Assembly (NCBI RefSeq): GCF_000193495.2
Contig: NZ_AP023410.1
Location: forward strand, 2,862,501 to 2,926,500
Direction of reading: 5' to 3'
DNA: 64,000 nt
From: Acetobacter aceti NBRC 14818
GTDB taxonomy: Bacteria; Pseudomonadota; Alphaproteobacteria; Acetobacterales; Acetobacteraceae
Part shown: positions 18,116 to 27,185 of the stretch, piece by piece
How the letters are laid out: every line of letters begins with the position of its first letter
How positions within the stretch are numbered: position 1 is the stretch's first letter
Translations under genes and position numbers: made by a program
The notes under the pieces: model-generated
Seen by the model: only the letters and a program-made list of their open reading frames with translations
Databases searched by the model: none
What the model was told of the DNA's origin: nothing

Positions 18116-19204
18116 ATGGTGCGTAATCCTGAAACTGCGTTGGGGGATCAAAAGGGAGCGGGTGTGGCCAATGCCCGCTTTTTTACCCGCAGCGGTCCGT
18201 TTTCCGGCGAAGAACTGGCTGAAGCGGCGGGAGGGGAATTCGTCCCTCCCCGTGAAGGCGCAGAAACAGGACGCCGTTATGTTGGAATTGGTCCTCTTCA
18301 GTCAGCAGGGGCGACCGAGGTCAGTTTTCTTGATAACCGACGTTATGTACCGCTGCTTGATGCTACCGCTGCCGGGTTGATTATCGTTGGGCCTGCATTT
18401 GCGAAGCGGGTGCCTGCAACCAGTGCGGCGATTGTTTCTTCCACCCCTTACCTCGCGTGGTCGCGCGTGGCGCGGATGTTCCATCCGGTTCCGCCCGCGA
18501 AACCGGGCCGCCATGCAAGCGCCATCATCGGAGAAGGCGCTGTTGTGCCGTCCTCCTGTGAAATCGGACCTTTCGTGGTGATTGGAGACGGTGTCGAAAT
18601 CGGTGAGGGAACCATCATCGGCCCCCATGCCGTTATCGGGGATGGGGTGACCATTGGCAGGGACTGCCGGATTGGCCCGCAGGTTGTCGTGTCGCATGCG
18701 ACACTTGGTGACAGGGTGATCCTGTTTCCCGGTGCGCGGATCGGGCAGGACGGTTTTGGTTTTGCCGTCGGTCCCGCGGGCTTTGAAAGCGTGCCGCAGC
18801 TTGGACGCGTCGTGCTTGAGCATGACGTGGAGATTGGGGCGAATTCGACAATTGACCGTGGTTCGGTGCAGGACACGGTGATTGGCGCAGGTTCGCGCCT
18901 CGACAATCTTGTTCAGATTGGTCACAACACCCGCCTCGGCAAATGCTGCATCGTGGTGTCGCAGGCGGGTATCTCCGGTTCGACCGAACTGGGTGATTTC
19001 GTGACAGTCGCGGCCCAGGCCGGTCTGATCGGCCATATCAGGATCGGCGCGAAAGCCCGGATTGGCGCACAGTGTGGTGTCATGTCGGATGTTGAGGCCG
19101 GTGCCGACGTTATTGGCAGTCCTGCGATGCCTTTCCGCGAGTTTTTCCGGAATGTGGCGACGCTAAGAAAGCTGTCAAAGAAACCCGGTAGCGGGGAAGA
19201 GTGA
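18116..19204 (+). CDS. lpxD: UDP-3-O-(3-hydroxyacyl)glucosamine N-acyltransferase
   Basis: Third step of lipid A synthesis: adds the N-linked hydroxyacyl chain to UDP-3-O-acylglucosamine. 362 aa at most; N-terminal uridine-binding domain with ARFFTRSGPFSGEELA, then a left-handed beta-helix of hexapeptide repeats (about 130-330) including IGHNTRLG, whose His is the expected catalytic residue. A GTG at 18164 with AAGGGAG six nt upstream is an equally good start and would remove 16 N-terminal residues lacking similarity. Confidence 0.94.
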   Translation: MVRNPETALGDQKGAGVANARFFTRSGPFSGEELAEAAGGEFVPPREGAETGRRYVGIGPLQSAGATEVSFLDNRRYVPLLDATAAGLIIVGPAFAKRVPATSAAIVSSTPYLAWSRVARMFHPVPPAKPGRHASAIIGEGAVVPSSCEIGPFVVIGDGVEIGEGTIIGPHAVIGDGVTIGRDCRIGPQVVVSHATLGDRVILFPGARIGQDGFGFAVGPAGFESVPQLGRVVLEHDVEIGANSTIDRGSVQDTVIGAGSRLDNLVQIGHNTRLGKCCIVVSQAGISGSTELGDFVTVAAQAGLIGHIRIGAKARIGAQCGVMSDVEAGADVIGSPAMPFREFFRNVATLRKLSKKPGSGEE

Positions 19205-19238
19205 CAGGAACTGGCGCAGCAAGCGCATTGGGAATGGT

Positions 19239-19733
19239 TTGAGAGACGTGGATCAGAAACCTGAAACGCAGGCTCCCGCAAAGGAGTCGACCCATATTGA
19301 AGCCGTGGATGTCATGCGGATCATGGAGGCGATTCCTCATCGCTATCCGTTCCTGCTGATTGATCGCATGGTTGATGTCGAGTTGGGTGCATCGGCCGTC
19401 GGTGTGAAGAATGTCTCCGTTAATGAGCCTTTTTTCCAGGGGCATTTTCCGGCCCGGCCAGTGATGCCGGGTGTGCTGATTGTCGAAGCCATGGCCCAGA
19501 CCGCAGCGACGCTTGTGGTGTTGACGCTTGGCAAGGCGTTCGAGGGCAAACTGGTCTATTTCATGACGATCGAGAACGCGAAATTCCGTCGTCCTGTTGG
19601 TCCGGGCGATCAGTTGCGCATTCATGTCGAGAAAGAGCGGCAGCGGGCGAACGTATGGAAGTTCAAGGGCGTGGCGCGTGTGGAAGGCGTGGCAGTGGCG
19701 GAGGCTACATTCAGCGCCATGATCATGGAATAG
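19239..19733 (+). CDS. fabZ: 3-hydroxyacyl-[acyl-carrier-protein] dehydratase FabZ
   Basis: Dehydrates 3-hydroxyacyl-ACP in fatty acid synthesis. Hot-dog fold with IPHRYPFLLIDRM at 32-44, the catalytic His in GHFPARPVMPG (about residue 69) and Glu in LIVEAMAQ (about 83). The frame can start at TTG 19239 or GTG 19248; both are weakly supported and differ by three residues. Its place between lpxD and lpxA is the standard lipid A cluster order. Confidence 0.95.
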   Translation: MRDVDQKPETQAPAKESTHIEAVDVMRIMEAIPHRYPFLLIDRMVDVELGASAVGVKNVSVNEPFFQGHFPARPVMPGVLIVEAMAQTAATLVVLTLGKAFEGKLVYFMTIENAKFRRPVGPGDQLRIHVEKERQRANVWKFKGVARVEGVAVAEATFSAMIME

Positions 19734-19843
19734 GAGCGGTCTGGGGCAGGGTGTTTGACTTCCATCTGAAGCCAGACTTCCTGATAATGATTCTGCCGGT
19801 CCACGAATTGCCGTAATTGACGTGGATACGGGAAATGGCGGCA

Positions 19844-20743
19844 ATGGAGGCAGCTCTGGCTGAAGCGATGAAAATTAAGGAAGCAGGCCTCTCTCGAGGT
19901 CTTGAGTCGTTTCCCGAAGGCATCCATCCCACGGCGATCATTGCTCCGGAAGCAAGACTGGGTAAAGGCGTACGGATTGGCCCATGGTGTTCAATCGGCC
20001 CCGATGTCGAGGTCGGAGACGGTGTGGAGATGGTGGCCAATGTCATCGTGGATGGCCACACGCGTCTGGGTGAAAACTCACGTTATTATCCGTTCACGAC
20101 CGTGGGGCTAGCGCCCCAGGATCTCAAATATAACGGGGAACCGACCCGCTGCGAGATCGGCGACCGCACGGTGGTGCGTGAGCACGTCACGATCCATCGG
20201 GGCACGGCGACTGGAAGTGGCTTGACCCGTGTTGGGTCCGACTGTCTGATCATGGCCAACGCCCATGTCGCCCATGACTGCACGCTGGGTGACCGCGTGA
20301 TCATCGTCAACAATGTGGTGATGGGTGGCCACGTTTCCATTGCGGATGATGCTCGCGTGATGGGTTCTGCTGCAATCCATCAGTTTGTCCGGATTGGTCG
20401 CGCGGCGCTGGTTGGCGGTGTTGCGGGAGTTGAGGCAGATGTCATTCCTTACGGCAGTGTACTGGGAAACCGGGCACGTCTGGTCGGGCTGCACTGGATC
20501 TGGCTGCGTCGTCATGGGGTGAAGCTGGAAGAGCGGCACCGCATGCGGCAGGCCTTCAGGCTGCTATATCCGCGGGATGGTCAGGGTGATGTCTTTGCCG
20601 CCCGCCTTGAGCAGGTAAAAGCGCAGTTCTCGGATGATCCGCGGATTGCTGAAATTCTTGCCTTTATTGATGCACCCTCGCGTCGTGGACTCGTGCGCAT
20701 CGCGACAAGTGATTTCTCCACGAGTGAAACTGAAGTCGGTTAA
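19844..20743 (+). CDS. lpxA: UDP-N-acetylglucosamine O-acyltransferase
   Basis: First step of lipid A synthesis, transferring 3-hydroxyacyl from ACP to UDP-GlcNAc. Hexapeptide beta-helix beginning GIHPTAIIAPEARLG, catalytic His in ANAHVAHDC, then IHQFVRIGRAALVGG and a helical C-terminal domain. The 5' end is uncertain: the frame is open from TTG 19817, with ATG codons at 19835, 19844 and 19868; 19844 has GGGA about 10 nt before it. The 25-30 residues before the beta-helix (AAMEAALAEAMKIKEAG) are Ala/Glu/Lys-rich, longer than in E. coli. Confidence 0.93.
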   Translation: MEAALAEAMKIKEAGLSRGLESFPEGIHPTAIIAPEARLGKGVRIGPWCSIGPDVEVGDGVEMVANVIVDGHTRLGENSRYYPFTTVGLAPQDLKYNGEPTRCEIGDRTVVREHVTIHRGTATGSGLTRVGSDCLIMANAHVAHDCTLGDRVIIVNNVVMGGHVSIADDARVMGSAAIHQFVRIGRAALVGGVAGVEADVIPYGSVLGNRARLVGLHWIWLRRHGVKLEERHRMRQAFRLLYPRDGQGDVFAARLEQVKAQFSDDPRIAEILAFIDAPSRRGLVRIATSDFSTSETEVG

Positions 20744-20754
20744 GGCATCAGGCG

Positions 20755-21585
20755 ATGAGTGTTTCTGACGCATCACGACGTTGCGTTGGTATCCTCGCGG
20801 GTGGCGGTCCATTGCCCGGACAGGTGGCCGCCGCTGCCGCTGCCCAAGGGCGGGATGTTTTCATCGTCGCCTTTCAGGATTTTGCGGAACCTGCCGTTGT
20901 CGAGCCTTGGCCTCATGCCTATGTGCGTCTTGCGGCTGCGGGCACCATCCTTTCCGAACTGCGCAAGCATGATTGTGGCGACATCGTTCTGATTGGCCCA
21001 GTCCGCCGGCCTTCCTTTCGTGATCTTCGTCCGGACACTGAAGGCGCCCGTATCCTTGCGCGTCTTGGGCGAGCGCTTTTCGCCGGTGATGACGGACTTC
21101 TGGGTTCGCTTGTCAGAATACTTGGAGAGGAAGGGTTCACCGTCCGGGGAGCTCATGAATTCCTGTCCCAATCTTTGGGGCGTAAGGGCTCTCTTGGACG
21201 TCATGAGCCTGATGGCATGGCTCTCTCTGATATCGAACGCGGTGTCGAAGTGGTTCGGGAACTGGGGAAGCTGGATATAGGGCAGGGATGCGTCGTTCAG
21301 AACGGTGTTGTGCTGGCTGTTGAAGCCATGGAAGGCACTGACGCCATGCTGAAGCGTGCCGGTCAGTGTCGCCAGCCCGGTGAGGGGGGGGTGCTGATAA
21401 AGCTGTGCAAGCCAGGCCAGGAACGCCGTGCCGATATGCCGACGATTGGCCCCAGAACCATTGAGGAAGCGGCTCAGGCAGGTCTTGTCGGGATAGCGTT
21501 CGAGGCTGGCGCAACCCTGTTGACGGATCCGAAGGCCTGTATTGTGGCGGCGGACAAGGCAGGTTTGTTTTTGTTTGGTGTTTGA
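20755..21585 (+). CDS. lpxI: UDP-2,3-diacylglucosamine diphosphatase LpxI
   Basis: Hydrolyses UDP-2,3-diacylglucosamine to lipid X plus UMP; the alphaproteobacterial alternative to LpxH. 276 aa with GILAGGGPLPGQVA near the start, LIGPVRRPSFRDLRPD near 79-94, and the catalytic region VLAVEAMEGTDAMLKRAG near 184-201 containing the conserved Asp. Ends FGV. Immediately after lpxA (11 bp). The usual next gene, lpxB, is not present in this window. Confidence 0.95.
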   Translation: MSVSDASRRCVGILAGGGPLPGQVAAAAAAQGRDVFIVAFQDFAEPAVVEPWPHAYVRLAAAGTILSELRKHDCGDIVLIGPVRRPSFRDLRPDTEGARILARLGRALFAGDDGLLGSLVRILGEEGFTVRGAHEFLSQSLGRKGSLGRHEPDGMALSDIERGVEVVRELGKLDIGQGCVVQNGVVLAVEAMEGTDAMLKRAGQCRQPGEGGVLIKLCKPGQERRADMPTIGPRTIEEAAQAGLVGIAFEAGATLLTDPKACIVAADKAGLFLFGV

Positions 21586-21760
21586 GGGATTTACCTCGCG
21601 CCAATTAAGTATACTGAAAATTTTGATTATGAATTATCGTTTTCACAAGAATTTACCATATTTCATTGAGTGATTTTTGCATGGAAACACAATACATTAT
21701 GTAATATATAATTTAATTTTTATTAAGGATTATACGGCCTTGCCCCAGGATTCAGTCAAA
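21586..21760 (+). other. AT-rich leader before the acyltransferase gene
   Basis: About 175 bp of noticeably lower GC content than the flanks (runs such as taatatataatttaatttt near 21702). It probably contains a promoter, but the many A/T hexamers prevent picking one. The base composition change begins directly after lpxI and persists weakly into the next gene. Confidence 0.5.
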
Positions 21761-22768
21761 ATGACTTCGGTTCATGCTGGTCGCGATATATCGGTCGATA
21801 TCATTCGTGGAATAGCCATCATTCTGGTTGTTCTGGGTCATGCGAACAGAGGCCAGATGGAAACGATGGCCATTGCTCCGGCGAGTTTGCAGTTCCTCGA
21901 TTTTATTGTTTATGCAGTGCATATGCCTGTATTTTTCTTTGTTTCAGGATATTTTACTTTTGTTTCCTTGAGCAAAAGAAAGAAATCAATATTCCTTAAG
22001 AGTAGAGTTTCAAATATAGTCTGGCCATACTGCTTGTGGTCGATTATTTATTGTTTTGTGGGGCATGTGATGTCTTCTCTGACACACGTGCATCATATGG
22101 TGGCCTGGCATCAGATTCTGTTGATCGGTTGGCAGCCCATCAGTGTTCTGTGGTTTCTTTACGCTCTGTTTTTCATGCAGATCGGTGCTGTTCTGCTGTG
22201 GCGTTATCCTGTCGCTATTCTGGCGCTTAGTCTCGTTGTGGACCTTGCTGTGGTCTTTGTGCCTTCAGCCATGCTGCCCAAAATCGTCCTTGATATTATT
22301 GTTCAGACACCATTTTTCTATGTTGGTCTTTTGCTGGCTGAGAGAGGTTTGCCTGCGCTGCCGACTGTCAGGCGGGCAGGCTTGTGGAGCACAGGCATTC
22401 TAGTGGTCTATGGGGGGCTCGCCTACGCAATGTTTGAGGGGCATGTGGGACGACCCGTCCAGTTCATCATGTTGCCGGTCGCTTTTCTTGGTCTTCTTGG
22501 TCTGGCGTTCCTGAGTCGTGCACTCCTGCACAACGCATCATTGTCTTTTCTTGCATCCGGACTGGCGCGCCTGGGACAGGCTTCACTCGCCATCTATCTG
22601 CTGCATATTCTTGTACTGGCTTTAGTGCCCAGGATATTGCACCAGATGCATGTGTACGCGGCTGTCCCCGCATTGATTTGCGGCACTCTGGTCGGTGTGG
22701 CAGGGTCTTATGTCTTATATCTTGGGCTGGAAAAAATCCGGATTGCCCGCTTCCTTGCTCTGCGATGA
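21761..22768 (+). CDS. Acyltransferase 3 family membrane protein
   Basis: 335-aa integral membrane O-acyltransferase (OafA/fucose 4-O-acetylase type) with about ten membrane segments. The N-terminal family motif appears as DISVDIIRGIAIILVVLGHA, with the His at its end expected to be catalytic, and MPVFFFVSGYF near residue 70. Start at ATG 21761 (AGGA 10 nt upstream) fits homology better than the TTG at 21677. Likely acetylates a surface polysaccharide or lipid A-linked sugar; substrate unknown. Its coding sequence is more T-rich than its neighbours, suggesting later acquisition. Confidence 0.85.
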   Translation: MTSVHAGRDISVDIIRGIAIILVVLGHANRGQMETMAIAPASLQFLDFIVYAVHMPVFFFVSGYFTFVSLSKRKKSIFLKSRVSNIVWPYCLWSIIYCFVGHVMSSLTHVHHMVAWHQILLIGWQPISVLWFLYALFFMQIGAVLLWRYPVAILALSLVVDLAVVFVPSAMLPKIVLDIIVQTPFFYVGLLLAERGLPALPTVRRAGLWSTGILVVYGGLAYAMFEGHVGRPVQFIMLPVAFLGLLGLAFLSRALLHNASLSFLASGLARLGQASLAIYLLHILVLALVPRILHQMHVYAAVPALICGTLVGVAGSYVLYLGLEKIRIARFLALR

Positions 22769-22832
22769 AGTGGTCGTGCCCATGATGGAGTGACTTGGCA
22801 AAAAGCTTCCAAATCAGGCAGGAGAACCGACC

Positions 22833-23231
22833 ATGGGAACATATCTGCACACCATGATCCGCACAAAAAATCTTGAGGCGAGTCTGGCGTTCTACAAGTT
22901 GCTGGGGATGCATGAGCTTCGCAGACGGGATGTGCCTGAGGGAAAATACACTCTGGTCTTCATAGGTTTCGCGGGCAATGCGGAAGGTCAGGCCGAAGTT
23001 GAACTGACCTATAACTGGGGTGAAGACGTGGGATATGACATCGGCACCGGCTTCGGTCACCTCGCCATCGGTGTGCCCGACGTCGCTGCAGCCGTTGAAA
23101 CGGTCAGAGTCGGAGGTGGCAAGGTCACACGTGAGGCCGGGCCGGTGAAATTCGGCACATCAGTCATTGCGTTTGTGGAAGATCCCGACGGCTACAAGAT
23201 CGAACTCATCCAGAAGCCTGAACTGGCCTGA
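22833..23231 (+). CDS. gloA: Lactoylglutathione lyase (glyoxalase I)
   Basis: Isomerises the methylglyoxal-glutathione hemithioacetal to S-lactoylglutathione. 132 aa with the four expected metal ligands: H6 (YLHTMIRT), E57 (VELTYNWG), H76 (GFGHLAIGV) and the Glu in YKIELIQ near 125. A GGAG site precedes the ATG. Converges with the following minus-strand gene, stop codons 4 bp apart. Confidence 0.95.
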   Translation: MGTYLHTMIRTKNLEASLAFYKLLGMHELRRRDVPEGKYTLVFIGFAGNAEGQAEVELTYNWGEDVGYDIGTGFGHLAIGVPDVAAAVETVRVGGGKVTREAGPVKFGTSVIAFVEDPDGYKIELIQKPELA

Positions 23232-23234
23232 TAG

Positions 23235-23606
23235 TCAGGTCTTCGTTGTCTTCAGGCGTTCCGCTATACGATCAAGAGCCGAGAGAATCTGTTCGGCTCT
23301 CGTTCTGGTGGCTTCATCCGAGCTGAGAGAGAGCTGGTCAGCCGCCAGCATGGCGGGAGAAATCATCCCGCGCAGATCATGCCGTAACTGGTGAGAAATT
23401 TCCGGTGCTGATTGCGTGGCCTTTTCACTGACTGACACGCTGGCAACAGGCGATGAGGGTAGGCAGAGAAAAGCGCCCGTTGCGATGAGCGCCCCCGCCA
23501 GGCTCAGAAGAATCCTTGCGGCCAGCGGTAAAGGCACAAACAGGGAAATCAGGCCGCAGGCGAGCACAAGAAGAAAAACGGAAAGAGCGGGGAGGGAGCG
23601 GGACAA
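23235..23606 (-). CDS. Small membrane protein with histidine-kinase DHp-like helix
   Basis: 123 aa. Two hydrophobic segments (about residues 5-24 and 29-49) are followed by a soluble part whose SHQLRHDLRGMISPAMLAAD (71-90) looks like the H-box of a histidine kinase dimerisation domain, and a second helix RAEQILSALDRIAERL (103-118). There is no ATP-binding domain and no room for one: the stop is 4 bp from gloA. It could be a remnant of a kinase, an independent small dimerising protein, or chance similarity. Start at ATG 23606; divergent from the rpmH promoter. Confidence 0.6.
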   Translation of the reverse strand: MSRSLPALSVFLLVLACGLISLFVPLPLAARILLSLAGALIATGAFLCLPSSPVASVSVSEKATQSAPEISHQLRHDLRGMISPAMLAADQLSLSSDEATRTRAEQILSALDRIAERLKTTKT

Positions 23607-23664
23607 TTCTGTCTCCTGGCGGGAAAACGGTCAGCGTCGGACCGCAAGCACCCACTGTATAATG

Positions 23665-23693
23665 TTGACGTTACAGCCCCACATGACTATAAG
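23665..23693 (+). promoter_or_regulatory. Sigma70-type promoter for rpmH-rnpA-yidD-yidC
   Basis: TTGACG at 23665-23670 and TATAAG at 23688-23693 with a 17-bp spacer, close to the bacterial housekeeping consensus. It sits about 80 bp before the rpmH start codon at 23776, between divergent genes. Confidence 0.8.
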
Positions 23694-23775
23694 CCCGCGA
23701 TCCAGACAAGACACGGAATGACTCCGGTTTTGTCTTTTGCGAAATCGAGTCTGAGAATTTTAAGGGAGTGCCGCC

Positions 23776-23910
23776 GTGAAGCGCACGTATCAACCTTCCA
23801 AGCTGGTCCGTAAGCGCCGCCACGGTTTCCGTGCACGCACCGAAACGGTCGGTGGCCGTCGTATTCTTGCGAACCGTCGTTCCAAGGGCCGCAAGCGCCT
23901 GTCAGCCTGA
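23776..23910 (+). CDS. rpmH: 50S ribosomal protein L34
   Basis: 44-aa ribosomal protein: begins [18 protein letters not shown] and ends with SKGRKRLSA, highly basic, the invariant L34 pattern. GTG start at 23776 with AAGGGAG about 9 nt upstream. First gene of the rpmH-rnpA-yidD-yidC-engB cluster, which in many bacteria lies near the replication origin; no dnaA or origin is visible here. Confidence 0.97.
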   Translation: MKRTYQPSKLVRKRRHGFRARTETVGGRRILANRRSKGRKRLSA

Positions 23911-23951
23911 GGTCTCTGCCTCAGGTTATGTGACGGATCAGCGCGGAGGAC

Positions 23952-24302
23952 ATGCTTATGCACCAGCGCTCGATTCGTCTGAAAAAACGGCCCCAGTTTC
24001 TGGCTGTTGCGGCAAAAGCCCGCAAAGCGCCGATGCCGGGGCTGGTTCTTCAGGCACTTCGTCGTGAGGACGATGATGTTGCCCGTGTTGGTTTCACAGT
24101 CACTAAAAAAGTCGGTAATTCAGTCGTCCGGAATCGTATCCGCAGACGTCTGAAAGAAGCGCTTCTCGTCGTGGAACGGGAAACCTCCCTGATCGGTGTT
24201 GATCTCGTCCTGATCGGTCGTGATGGAACCGGGCGTCGCGCCTTTCCTGATCTTGTTGAAGATCTCCGCAAAGCTCTCCGTAAAACAGACGTTCTAAGAT
24301 GA
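23952..24302 (+). CDS. rnpA: Ribonuclease P protein component
   Basis: Protein subunit that helps the P RNA process tRNA 5' ends. 116 aa with the family pattern [20 protein letters not shown] (about 45-64) and RRRLKEAL; basic throughout. ATG 23952 or the ATG two codons later. Overlaps yidD by 4 bases. Confidence 0.96.
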   Translation: MLMHQRSIRLKKRPQFLAVAAKARKAPMPGLVLQALRREDDDVARVGFTVTKKVGNSVVRNRIRRRLKEALLVVERETSLIGVDLVLIGRDGTGRRAFPDLVEDLRKALRKTDVLR

Positions 24303-24571
24303 AGCAGGGCAGTACCAGACTGCTTTCAGGCATGATTGTCGCCTGCATGCGTTTCTGGCAGATCGCCATGCGTCCGGTGATGGGACCGAACTGCCGGTTT
24401 CATCCTTCCTGTAGCTGTTACGGTGTCGAAGCTGTGCAGACTCATGGTCCCTTCAGGGGGCTGTGGCTTACTTTCAGGCGGATTATGCGCTGCAACCCGT
24501 GGACGGCGGGTGGATATGACCCGGTTCCTCCCCCTGCGCAGGCCCGGAATTCTGTCAAAATCCGAACATAG
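24299..24571 (+). CDS. yidD: Membrane protein insertion efficiency factor YidD
   Basis: Small (90 aa) protein thought to assist YidC-dependent membrane insertion. Shows the conserved cysteine motif as [13 protein letters not shown] near residues 33-45 and [13 protein letters not shown] near 65-77. ATG overlaps the rnpA stop (ATGA). Confidence 0.96.
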   Translation: MKQGSTRLLSGMIVACMRFWQIAMRPVMGPNCRFHPSCSCYGVEAVQTHGPFRGLWLTFRRIMRCNPWTAGGYDPVPPPAQARNSVKIRT

Positions 24572-24690
24572 TTTGCCTGAGCATCTGGCAATCGAGCGCA
24601 ATTCCGCTATGAGATACCGCTAATTGTGCCGGGAGCCATGCTGGTTGCCCGGAAATGTTTTCACGAAGTGAGAGAGGCCAGCCGGTCGGT

Positions 24691-26430
24691 ATGGATATCA
24701 GACGTGTTATATTGGCGACCGTTCTGTCGGCGCTGGTACTGATCGGTTTTGACTATTTCATGCCGGAGGAACACAAAACCTCATCGGCGATACAGGGCAA
24801 AACCACAGCCATAACGGCTCCCCCCACAGAGAACGATCAGCCGAAAGTCACGGATCGCGAGGAAACGCCGTCCCGTCTGCCGATTGATGCCGTGGATGTG
24901 GTGGGGTCCGTCAATCTTCGGGGGGCACGCCTCGATGATTTGGTTCTTCGCGGCTACCACGAGACTGTCAAACCTGACAGTCCGCTTGTTCGCGTGCTGG
25001 AAGCGCGTAACGAGAAAGAGCCGACCTACGTCGAGTTCGGCTGGTATGGCTCTCCCGACCAGACCATCAAGCTTCCTGACTCCCATACGCTGTGGACGAC
25101 CTCGGCTCCCAAGCTTGGCTCCGATGCGCCTGTTGTTCTGACATGGGATAACGGTGGCGGCCTGACGTTTGAAATCGACCTTGCCGTGGACCGTGACTAC
25201 ATGTTTACGGTCACACAGAAGGTTCGCAACACGACTGGCGCTGCTGTATCACTGGTGCCGTTCTCCCGTGTGGTTCGGGGATACACGCCGGTCGAGACAG
25301 GCGGCATGCTGGTGCATGAAGGTCCGATTTCCGTGATCGACGGAAAGCTGGGCGAAGAGTCCTACAAATCGCTTCGTGATGGCTCCACGGCGCCAAACTT
25401 CGTGTCATGGTCGAAGGCTGGTACAGGTGGCTGGGCCGGTATCACCGACAAATACTGGCTGGCAGCCGTGGTCCCAGACCAGAAGGAAGAGGTCGGTGGC
25501 ACCTATGGCTTTGATACGTCCGCTGGCGCGTATCAGGTCGGGTTCACTGGGCAGAAGCCGCTGGTCGCTGCACCTAATGCAGAAATCCAGACGACTTCGC
25601 ATGTGTTTGCCGGAGCCAAGGAAGTTCGTCTCCTGGAGCGTTACCAGCATGAGATGAACATTCCGGACTTCTGGAAAGCTGTCGATTTCGGCTGGTTCGC
25701 CTTCCTGACACGTCCGGTGTTCTTCGTTCTTGACTGGCTCTATCAGTTCTTCGGTAACTTCGGTCTTGCTCTCCTGACCTTCACGCTGATCGTCAAGGCG
25801 GTGTTCTTCCCGCTGGCGTCCAAGGGATTCCGTTCGGCAGCGGCGATGCGCGACATTGCGCCGCGCATGAAGGAACTGCGGGAGCGTTACAAGGATGATC
25901 CGGTTCAGATGAACCAGCAGGTCATGCAGCTCTACAAGAAGGAAGGCGTGAATCCGGCCAGCGGCTGTCTGCCTCTCCTGATTCAGGCTCCGGTCTTCTG
26001 GTGTCTGTATAAGGTGCTCTACGTCACCATCGAGATGCGGCACGCACCATTCGTAGGCTGGATCCATGACCTTTCGGCACCGGACCCGACCAATATCTTC
26101 AACCTGTTCGGTCTGCTGCCTTTCGATCCGACGCTTGTTTCCTCGTGGCTGCTTCTTGGCGCATGGCCGATCCTGTATGGCATCACCATCTGGCTGATGC
26201 AGCGGATCAATCCTGCGACCGTCGATCCGGCGCAGAAGCCCGTCTTCATCATGATGCCGTTCATCTTCACCTTCTTCATGGCGCGGCAGCCGGTCGGTCT
26301 GGTGATCTACTATTGCTGGAACAACCTGCTGACGATGGCGCAGCAGTACACGATCATGAAGCTGCACGCCCGGAAGAAGAACGAGCCGGAGATCATTCCG
26401 CCAGCCAAGCCACGCGGAAAGAAAGGCTGA
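24691..26430 (+). CDS. yidC: Membrane protein insertase YidC
   Basis: Inserts and folds inner-membrane proteins, alone or with SecYEG. About 579 aa. Starts MDIRRVILATVLSALVLIGF (first membrane segment), then a large periplasmic beta-domain (about 60-340), then the Oxa1-type core with five membrane segments from about 340, including GCLPLLIQAPVFWCLY near 430. The ATG at 24691 fits family N-termini; the frame also opens at ATG 24655, adding 12 residues. It inserts subunits such as CyoA in other bacteria. Confidence 0.96.
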   Translation: MDIRRVILATVLSALVLIGFDYFMPEEHKTSSAIQGKTTAITAPPTENDQPKVTDREETPSRLPIDAVDVVGSVNLRGARLDDLVLRGYHETVKPDSPLVRVLEARNEKEPTYVEFGWYGSPDQTIKLPDSHTLWTTSAPKLGSDAPVVLTWDNGGGLTFEIDLAVDRDYMFTVTQKVRNTTGAAVSLVPFSRVVRGYTPVETGGMLVHEGPISVIDGKLGEESYKSLRDGSTAPNFVSWSKAGTGGWAGITDKYWLAAVVPDQKEEVGGTYGFDTSAGAYQVGFTGQKPLVAAPNAEIQTTSHVFAGAKEVRLLERYQHEMNIPDFWKAVDFGWFAFLTRPVFFVLDWLYQFFGNFGLALLTFTLIVKAVFFPLASKGFRSAAAMRDIAPRMKELRERYKDDPVQMNQQVMQLYKKEGVNPASGCLPLLIQAPVFWCLYKVLYVTIEMRHAPFVGWIHDLSAPDPTNIFNLFGLLPFDPTLVSSWLLLGAWPILYGITIWLMQRINPATVDPAQKPVFIMMPFIFTFFMARQPVGLVIYYCWNNLLTMAQQYTIMKLHARKKNEPEIIPPAKPRGKKG

Positions 26431-26434
26431 AGCA

Positions 26435-27106
26435 ATGAGCGGTGAACAGGATTTCTCTGCCTCTCTCAAGCTGTCACCCGAGCAGCTTGAGGCCGGACGA
26501 CTTCTGTTCGCCGGACCCTGCGAGTTCTTTTACGGTGCCCAGCAGATCGGTCAGTTGCCGGACCCGGCTGCGCCGGAAGTGGCGTTTGCCGGACGCTCGA
26601 ACGTTGGAAAATCGAGTCTGATCAATGCACTGACGGGCCGTAAAAGTCTGGCCAGAGCTTCCTCCGAGCCGGGCCGGACAAAGCAGCTCAACTTCTTCGA
26701 TCTTGATGGTCAGCTCGTTCTGGTGGACATGCCGGGCTATGGCTTCGCCAAGGCGGCCAAGGCCGTGAAGGAAGACTGGCAGGGGATGATGTTTGATTAT
26801 CTCCGTGGTCGTCCCAATCTGCGGCGTGTGATCCTGTTGCTGGATGCCCGGATCGAGACAAAAGCGTCCGATCGTGACGTGATGGATATGTTCGACAAGG
26901 CGGCCATCAATTTTCAGGTCGTGCTGACGAAGTGCGATGATGTGAAGCCAAAAGCCGAGGAAGCCCGCTACAGGGAAGTGGTGGAAGAGGTGAGCCGTCA
27001 CCCTGCCGCTCATCCGCTGGTGTTGCGGACAAGCAGTCAGACGGGGCTCGGTATCCCGGAACTGCGGGCAGAAATTGCGGCCTTTGCGGAACCGGTGCAG
27101 AACTGA
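26435..27106 (+). CDS. engB: Ribosome biogenesis GTP-binding protein EngB/YsxC
   Basis: GTPase needed for 50S assembly. 223 aa; G1 GRSNVGKSSLINALTGR near 53-69, T/SEPGRTKQLNFF switch, G3 DMPGYGFAK near 98-106, G4 TKCD near 165. Five bases after yidC, so cotranscribed. Alphaproteobacterial-type N-terminal extension of about 40 residues. Confidence 0.95.
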   Translation: MSGEQDFSASLKLSPEQLEAGRLLFAGPCEFFYGAQQIGQLPDPAAPEVAFAGRSNVGKSSLINALTGRKSLARASSEPGRTKQLNFFDLDGQLVLVDMPGYGFAKAAKAVKEDWQGMMFDYLRGRPNLRRVILLLDARIETKASDRDVMDMFDKAAINFQVVLTKCDDVKPKAEEARYREVVEEVSRHPAAHPLVLRTSSQTGLGIPELRAEIAAFAEPVQN

Positions 27107-27185
27107 ATGAGTGTCGGGGTTCCGCAATCCCGACTTCTCCGGCCCCGCTGGACTGGGCCATGTTTTCAGGACATGTGGAGTTGAA

